A stretch of DNA of 64,000 nt from Nocardia carnea NBRC 14403 (GTDB lineage: Bacteria > Actinomycetota > Actinomycetes > Mycobacteriales > Mycobacteriaceae). The position numbers were made by a program, and so were the translations under genes. Each line of letters opens with the position of its first letter. Positions within the stretch are counted from its first letter, which is position 1. Shown one piece after another: positions 59,318 to 64,000 of this stretch. The notes under the pieces were generated by a model that searched no databases, had not been told where the DNA came from, and worked only from the letters and a program-made list of their open reading frames with translations. The stretch is taken from positions 21,523 to 85,522 of the forward strand of contig NZ_BAFV01000120.1 of the NCBI RefSeq assembly GCF_000308515.1. Reading direction: 5' to 3'.

Positions 59318-59995
59318 TTACTTGCGCCCTGCCGCCCAGCGCATACCCCACTGGTAGGCGCGGTCGAGGTCCGCCTGGCTGCCGGAGATGTATTCGACTT
59401 CGCGCGCAACGGTCAGCCCGCTGCCGCTGTTGGTCAGCATGGCGACCGCGCAGATCCGGGCACCGTCGACGGCGGAGTCCAGCGGGACCTCGATCTGCGG
59501 GCCGGAGGTCGGGAACATGGTGACGACACCGTCGACCGCCGCCCAGTTGGCCGCGCCCCGATAGATCATGGCGAACACCAGGATCCGGCGGAAGGCGGCC
59601 GGGTCGGCAAGGTTGATGTGCAGATTCTCGCCACCGGCGACGGTGCCGGTGCGGTCGTCGCGATCCAGGGCGATGAACGGCGGCGTGTGCAACTCGCCGT
59701 AGCTGTTGCCCAACGCCTGGATAACACCTTTGGTGCCGTCGGCGAGCTCGTAGAGACAGCCCAGGTCCAGGTCGATACCGCCACCCCCGAGGAGTTTGGC
59801 GAAGAATCCGGTTTTGGCCGGTTGCGGGTTGCTCCAGTTCAGGTTGACCCGCATCACACCCTGACGTTCACCGGCTTTGGTGAGGTTGACGCTGCGTTCG
59901 GTCTTGGTCAGCGTCAGTTTGTGCACACTGACCGCCGGATCGGCAGGCGCCGATTGCGCGCCCGGTGTGGGTCTCTTGTTGTAGTCGATGCCCAT
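59318..59995 (-). CDS. TerA-like / TerD-domain stress protein
   Basis: A 225-residue Ter-family protein (tellurite/stress response). After a short N-terminal extension, VHKLTLTKTERSVNLTK, then WSNPQPAKTGFF and GGGIDLDLGCLYELADG (the calcium-site-like DLDLG), RDDRTGTVAGGENLHINL and FPTSGPQIEV typify the TerA group rather than TerD. ATG 59995 follows ATAGGAGAA. It lies 31 bp after terD in the same direction, and the CNNM operon follows 55-138 bp downstream. Confidence 0.85.
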   Translation of the reverse strand: MGIDYNKRPTPGAQSAPADPAVSVHKLTLTKTERSVNLTKAGERQGVMRVNLNWSNPQPAKTGFFAKLLGGGGIDLDLGCLYELADGTKGVIQALGNSYGELHTPPFIALDRDDRTGTVAGGENLHINLADPAAFRRILVFAMIYRGAANWAAVDGVVTMFPTSGPQIEVPLDSAVDGARICAVAMLTNSGSGLTVAREVEYISGSQADLDRAYQWGMRWAAGRK

Positions 59996-60026
59996 CAGGT
60001 GTGTGGTTCTCCTATCGGTTGGAACG

Positions 60027-60602
60027 TCAGATATTCACGCCGTAGTCGCGAGCGATCCCCGCCAGACCCGACGCGTAGCCCTGCCCGATCGCGCGGAACT
60101 TCCACTCCGCGCCGTGGCGGTAGAGCTCACCGAACACCATCGCGGTTTCGGTGGAGGCGTCCTCGGTCAGGTCGTAGCGCGCCAGCTCCGACCCCGTGCC
60201 GCGGTCGACGACCCGGATGAAAGCATTGCGGACCTGCCCGAACGACTGCTGGCGCGCATCTGCGTCGTGGATCGACACGGGGAAGAAGATATTGGTGATC
60301 GTTTCGGGAGTGGCCGCCAGATCGACGGTGATCACCTCGTCGTCGCCCTCACCTTCACCGGTGAGGTTGTCGCCGGTGTGTTCGATGCTGCCCTCCGGCG
60401 AACGCAGGTTGTTGTAGAACACGAAATGCTGGTCCGAGACGACCTTGTGTTCCGCGCCGGTGGCGATGGCGCTGGCATCCAGGTCGAATTCCGCACCGGT
60501 GGTGGAGCGGACGTCCCAGCCCAGGCCGACCGCGACCGCGGTCAGGTTCGGCGCTTGCTTGGACAGCGAGACATTGCCGCCTTTGGCGAGACTGACACTC
60601 AT
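60027..60602 (-). CDS. TerD-family calcium-binding stress protein
   Basis: A 191-residue TerD protein: begins MSVSLAKGGNVSLSKQAP, then GLGWDVRSTTGAEFDLDASAI (Ca2+ site, DxDxS), HFVFYNNLRSPEGSI, GDDEVITVDLAATPETI and the terminal GYASGLAGIARDYGVNI. All are diagnostic. TerD proteins form calcium-dependent membrane-associated stress complexes. ATG after CAGGAG. First gene of the minus-strand Ter-CNNM set; diverges from MerR. Confidence 0.95.
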   Translation of the reverse strand: MSVSLAKGGNVSLSKQAPNLTAVAVGLGWDVRSTTGAEFDLDASAIATGAEHKVVSDQHFVFYNNLRSPEGSIEHTGDNLTGEGEGDDEVITVDLAATPETITNIFFPVSIHDADARQQSFGQVRNAFIRVVDRGTGSELARYDLTEDASTETAMVFGELYRHGAEWKFRAIGQGYASGLAGIARDYGVNI

Positions 60603-60904
60603 TTCTGCTACTCCTGATCTCGTACGGTCGAGGAATGCCCTGCGATGTAATGGAATCCGCCCGCGACCACCGTGCGCCGAGACAACAATCCGCCGCCGGC
60701 CGGCCGGGCCGCCACGCCGAGTCGACCGTCATGCGGCGCCCGGACCCGCGACCCGGGGGCCACCCACAGCGGGGAACATCGGCGTGTACAGGTGCCACAC
60801 CCGGTCGGCCATTGCGTACCGGTGAGGTCGTGGAGTCCCACTCGTGGACATAGAACCCACACTAGCACGCAGCACTGTATGGTTGGTGGGAAGGGAGGTG
60901 ACCG
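60603..60904. other. Divergent promoter region between terD and merR
   Basis: 302 bases between the divergent terD and merR starts. No convincing gene. Several short frames occur but with poor codon structure. The last 60 bases contain CCCACAC and GGTGGG blocks before the merR ribosome-binding site, but no clean MerR operator was identified. Confidence 0.5.
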
Positions 60905-61300
60905 ATGTCGTCCCTACTGAGAATCGGTGAATTCGCCACACGCGCCGAGGTCAGCCCGCGAACGGTCGACTATTACACAAGCCTGGGCCTGCTGACCCCC
61001 GCCGACCGCACCACCGGCGGCTATCGGCTCTACGACGACGCCGATATCGCCCGTGTCCACCTGATCCGGCAACTCGAAGCCCAAGGGCTGTCACTCGAGG
61101 AGATCACCACAGCTCTCACGTCCGGCACCGGCGATATCAGCGATGTCCTCGCCCGTCTCGACGACGACCTGAAACTCCTGCACACGGTAGCCGAAACCGC
61201 TCCCTCCGAAGTCCACGGCCTCCTGACCCTGATCAGCGCTCGCGTCCACTCCCTGATCACCGTGGCGCTGCAGATACCACCCGATATCCCGATCATGTGA
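60905..61300 (+). CDS. MerR-family regulator
   Basis: A 131-residue MerR protein: N-terminal helix-turn-helix LLRIGEFATRAEVSPRTVDYYTSLGLLTPADRTTGGYRLYDDADIARVHLIRQL is a standard MerR DNA-binding motif split over about residues 4-60, then a dimerisation helix and a short C-terminal effector part without cysteines for metal. ATG after GGGAAGGGAGGTG. It diverges from terD and probably controls that operon. The 298 bases downstream (61301-61598) hold no recognised feature. Confidence 0.9.
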   Translation: MSSLLRIGEFATRAEVSPRTVDYYTSLGLLTPADRTTGGYRLYDDADIARVHLIRQLEAQGLSLEEITTALTSGTGDISDVLARLDDDLKLLHTVAETAPSEVHGLLTLISARVHSLITVALQIPPDIPIM

Positions 61301-61598
61301 GGCAAGCCGGGCCGAAGATCCAGATCAGCTGTTCCTCACCACCAGACTCCGGCCGCCATCCGCCGTACTGTTCAGCGGTGCGCTCGAGGTAACGACCGGG
61401 GCCGGCACACGGCCGCTCCTCAGCTACCTCGGCGCCTGCACCACACCCGCATTCCGATCCGGCGAGTTTCCCGACACCGGCCGGCGCAGGTGGACGAGCG
61501 TCGAGAAGCCGGAGGCCGGTGCCGACCGGGCGCACCCGGCGGCTCGCCACGTTCGAGGCCATGGACGAAACCGCCGGGAGCAACGCATCTCTGCGCTG

Positions 61599-62822
61599 TC
61601 AGTGATCGAGTAGACCCGCACCGAGATAGCTGCCCGAACCGGCCCCGGGTGGGATCGCGAATACCGCGGACCCGACCGGGGTGGTCCATTCGTTGAGCGC
61701 ATCGAATTCGTCGAGGCGGCGCTGAACGGGCAGGAACTGAGTGGTGATATCGCGCTGGAACGAGACGAACAGCAAACCCGAGTTCGATACCTGCCCCGGA
61801 TCCGGCGCATCGTCGTAGTTGTAGACGCGCCGGAAGATCCGTTCACCCGAATGAGTGTGTCGGGCGCGGGCGATATGCGCACTCGGCGGGATGACCGGTA
61901 TCCCGTTGCGGTCGGTCGCCGTAAAATCGGGTTCGTCGGTTTCCCGCCCGCCGGTCAGCGGAGCCCCGGTGATCAGCGTGCGGCCCACACTGAGCTCGCG
62001 ACCGGGCCGGTCCAGCTCGTCCCAGGTGTCCAGTTCGATCCGGATGCGCCGCAGCACCATCGAGGTTCCATCCCTCATCCACGGCCGGTCGGCACCGTCG
62101 TCCCACACGAGCGAATCGAAATCCGCGGTACCGGGTTCCGGATTGGTCGTACCGTCCACCTGACCCATCAGATTGCGCATCGTGGTGCCCGGGGCCTCCG
62201 TACCGCGAGCCCGGCGGAACCCACGCTGCGTCCACCGCACGGTGACCAGTGACCTGACGTTCTTCACCAGGACCCGCACCGCGTGCGCGACGGTGACCGG
62301 ATCGTCGGCGCATACCTGCAGCGCCAGATCCGCACCGGTGTAGGCCGGATCGAGGCGATCGATCGCGAATGCGGGCAGCGGCGCGAGCCACGGCGGCGCG
62401 GCCTCCGGCCGGCCGAGTGCCACGAACACACCCGGGCCGAATCCGACGGTCACGGTGAGCCGTGCCGGCGCGGCGGCCAGTTCCGGTTCGGTATCGGCGA
62501 GCGCGGGACGGCCCTGAGTGAGCCGGGCGATATCAGCCGTCCAGACCTTCATGATGCCGATCAGCTCGGCGGGCCCCACCTTCGACAACAGGTCGAGTCC
62601 GACGAATATCGCGTGCGCTTGCGGTGGGGTGGTCGCGATCCCGGCTTGGCGCGGGCCGTCCCAGGCGACGGTATCGGTTCCGGTGGCGGCCTCCCCCTGC
62701 TCGGCTCCTTCGGCGACACCGTAGATTCCCGCACCGGCTCCCGCGGCGCCGACAGCCACGGCGCTCGCACCGAGCAACCGCCGACGGCTCATCGTTCGCC
62801 GCCGCGGGTCCCGCTCACCCAC
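61599..62822 (-). CDS. DyP-type peroxidase, Tat-exported (EfeB-like)
   Basis: Haem peroxidase of 407 residues. A twin-arginine signal is present near the start (SRRRLLGASAVAVGAAGAGAG). Distal catalytic GxxDG (GQVDGTTNPEPGT) and proximal haem residues are visible: the proximal His region in RRARHTHSGERIFRRVYNY-like IARARHTHSGERIFRR, and the Arg in DITTQFLPVQRRLDEFD. I used GTG 62822, which overlaps the PCu(A)C stop by 8 nt; ATG 62792 is the alternative. Pairing with a copper chaperone is common in actinobacteria. Confidence 0.9.
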   Translation of the reverse strand: MGERDPRRRTMSRRRLLGASAVAVGAAGAGAGIYGVAEGAEQGEAATGTDTVAWDGPRQAGIATTPPQAHAIFVGLDLLSKVGPAELIGIMKVWTADIARLTQGRPALADTEPELAAAPARLTVTVGFGPGVFVALGRPEAAPPWLAPLPAFAIDRLDPAYTGADLALQVCADDPVTVAHAVRVLVKNVRSLVTVRWTQRGFRRARGTEAPGTTMRNLMGQVDGTTNPEPGTADFDSLVWDDGADRPWMRDGTSMVLRRIRIELDTWDELDRPGRELSVGRTLITGAPLTGGRETDEPDFTATDRNGIPVIPPSAHIARARHTHSGERIFRRVYNYDDAPDPGQVSNSGLLFVSFQRDITTQFLPVQRRLDEFDALNEWTTPVGSAVFAIPPGAGSGSYLGAGLLDH

Positions 62823-63366
62823 CGTGCGCAGGGGTCGAAGGGGCAGCCGGGGCATCGGCGGAATCGCCGCCCGGCTGGTAGTTCTCCTGGGCGCCCGCGA
62901 AATCGCGGACCTGCGCGGTGAAGGTCATGGTGGACCGGTCCGCGAATTCGAGGGTGATCTCGGTTTCCGCACCGGGTGTCAGCGGGGCCGGCAGATCCAT
63001 GAGCATGAGGTGGTCTCCGCCGGCGGCGAGTGTGTAGGTGCCGCCGGCGGGGATGACGAAACCGCCGGCTTTCGGTCGCATCACCGGCGCACCGGTATCC
63101 CCCGGCGCGATCTCGTGGAGTTCGGCCCATCCGGCCGCAGGGGAGGACGCGGCGACCACCCGGACCTCAGTATCGGCAGAATTGCGGAATTCGGCGAATG
63201 CCGACGTCATCCCGGAATCGGCGGCCTTCACCCACTGTTCGTGGACGACCACGGAATCGGCCTGACGGTGGGCGGATTCCGCCTCATCGCTGGAACAGGC
63301 CCCCGCGAATGCGGCGGCGAAAGACAGCGCCGTCACGAAGGCGCCGCGTCGGATCGATGTTTTCAT
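62815..63366 (-). CDS. PCu(A)C-family periplasmic copper chaperone, lipoprotein
   Basis: A 183-residue lipoprotein: signal peptide with lipobox FAGAC (Cys24). The PCu(A)C copper site pattern H-x(n)-M-x(~21)-H-x-M is seen as LHEIAPGDTGAPVMRPKAGG and then GDHLMLMDL. The C-terminal tail after VRDFAGAQENYQPGG is low complexity. It is the first gene of the PCu(A)C-DyP operon; a tandem repeat lies 65 bp upstream of its start. Confidence 0.92.
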   Translation of the reverse strand: MKTSIRRGAFVTALSFAAAFAGACSSDEAESAHRQADSVVVHEQWVKAADSGMTSAFAEFRNSADTEVRVVAASSPAAGWAELHEIAPGDTGAPVMRPKAGGFVIPAGGTYTLAAGGDHLMLMDLPAPLTPGAETEITLEFADRSTMTFTAQVRDFAGAQENYQPGGDSADAPAAPSTPAHGG

Positions 63367-63430
63367 TTGTGATCACTTTCGGATCGACAGTCGGCGAGCA
63401 TGCACTGTTCCCACCTCACGGCCCGCGCAC

Positions 63431-63480
63431 GCAGCTCACGACTCGCACACGCAGTTCACGGCTCGCACACGCAGTTCACG
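63431..63480. repeat. 20-bp tandem repeat, 2.5 copies
   Basis: Unit GCAGTTCACGGCTCGCACAC: copies at 63431-63450 (three substitutions), 63451-63470, and a half copy 63471-63480. It adjoins the heptamer array. Confidence 0.85.
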
Positions 63481-63545
63481 CACACGGCACACGGCACACG
63501 GCACACGGCACACGGCACACGGATATGCGGCACACGGATATGCGG
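63481..63545. repeat. Heptamer array (CACACGG x6) and 15-bp duplication
   Basis: Six perfect CACACGG units (63481-63522), then a 15-bp unit CACACGGATATGCGG in two copies (63516-63530, 63531-63545), the first sharing the last heptamer. A unit length not divisible by three argues against coding. It lies 115-180 bp upstream of the PCu(A)C start. Nothing else was recognised in 63367-63802. Confidence 0.9.
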
Positions 63546-63802
63546 ATCGCGCTCACCGAGATCGAGAAACGAGACAACCCGAGGGGCGGGGGCAGCTCCG
63601 GTCGGGACGAGACCTCGTCGATGTCTCGTCCTGTCGTCAGGTGAAATCGTTCCGCCCTACCGCCTCGTGACCTCGAGCACGGACCGACCGCGACCGAACA
63701 GGCGGTCGCCGATCTGCCGGAGGAGGCCGGTGGCACTGCCGGGCCGCGGACAGCAACCCGCTGCTCGACAGCTGTACCCGTTCTGCCGGGTGGTGGGGCG
63801 GA

Positions 63803-64000
63803 TCAGGTGGCGGCCGGAGGGCCGCGGGTACCGGTGCCGGAGAGGTCGACAAGTCGCGGTGTGCGGGTGACCCGATAGACCGTCACCGGCACGCGCACCG
63901 CCCGGTCGATGGGCACGGGACCCGGGCCGGGCACTACGCGCCGGAGTGTGGAAACCGCCCACCGGGAACCGCGCTCGGCGGCATCGATGAGATACGCCCC
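63803..64000 (-). CDS. C-terminal part of an unidentified protein (cut by window edge)
   Basis: The minus-strand frame is open from the window edge to a TGA at 63805-63803, 65 residues. It includes AYLIDAAERGSRWAVSTLRR, VPIDRAVRVPVTVYRV and a Pro/Gly-rich end. Codon third positions are GC-rich. I do not recognise the family. Confidence 0.5.
   Translation of the reverse strand, partial: GAYLIDAAERGSRWAVSTLRRVVPGPGPVPIDRAVRVPVTVYRVTRTPRLVDLSGTGTRGPPAAT

Noticed and set aside
60831..60904. MerR-type promoter with long spacer
   Set aside because: Candidate -35 TGGACA and -10 CTGTAT are 24 bp apart, beyond the 19-20 bp typical of MerR promoters, and no dyad fills the spacer.

Overview
The window is high-GC actinobacterial DNA with GC-rich third codon positions, many GTG/TTG starts, tight ATGA/GTGA overlaps and mostly purine-rich ribosome-binding sites. 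MmpS, a FusA2-type EF-G-like GTPase, cutinase, fused acyl-CoA dehydrogenases, DUF2064/GT2 genes and a DyP/PCu(A)C pair together suggest the Mycobacteriales, most likely Nocardia or a close relative. No rRNA, confident tRNA, intact insertion sequence, prophage or CRISPR array was seen. Both ends cut a gene: kdpC on the left and an unidentified minus-strand gene on the right.

Layout. 0-4 kb: end of the Kdp potassium system (kdpC-kdpD-kdpE). 4-10.3 kb: alkyl sulfatase, a LapA-like membrane protein, a SulP permease and three other membrane proteins. 10.5-18.3 kb: a large MalT/LuxR-type regulator, a divergent polysaccharide deacetylase / DUF4015 glycoside hydrolase pair and a cutinase. 18.5-26 kb: deaminase, carotenoid oxygenase, a coupled GT2-DUF2064-methyltransferase operon, and a divergent polytopic membrane protein with a two-component system. 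26-32.8 kb: a sulfatase locus in which tetR-tauD-FGE diverges from MFS-arylsulfatase. The arylsulfatase carries the CxPxR site and the enzyme that activates that cysteine is encoded beside it. 32.9-44.5 kb: a DUF202 pair, quinone oxidoreductase, an ArsR/SRPBCC pair with a striking nested palindrome operator, AadA-like nucleotidyltransferase, ankyrin protein, Baeyer-Villiger-type monooxygenase, ZapE-like ATPase and a naturally fused double acyl-CoA dehydrogenase. 44.5-50 kb: O-methyltransferase/TetR, a frameshifted NERD protein, a 5'-truncated P450, an AlkD-like protein and MmpS. 50.3-56.4 kb: the EF-G-like GTPase, ECF42-type sigma factor with its DGPF partner, a second DUF7144 protein and a CPA2 antiporter. 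56.6-61.3 kb: MerR diverging from TerD, a TerA-like protein, a leader peptide, two CNNM/CorC-type transporters and a 51-residue RDD-like stub. 61.6-63.4 kb: PCu(A)C copper chaperone and DyP peroxidase, with a nested minisatellite just upstream.

Two short zones are gene graveyards. 33.8-34.1 kb holds a TetR C-terminus and an epimerase N-terminus. 44.6-44.9 kb holds a ribbon-helix-helix remnant and a maleylpyruvate-isomerase-family C-terminus. Together with the NERD/P450 junction they mark deletion or rearrangement points.

The most interesting signal is at 59173-59262. A 29-codon leader ORF, rich in Arg/Lys early and Asp/Glu/Pro late, overlaps the start of the first CNNM/CorC gene. A 7-bp hairpin inside it (59187-59208) buries that gene's Shine-Dalgarno sequence. 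This looks like a leader-peptide switch, possibly for Mg2+ or another divalent metal, in a Ter-type stress operon.
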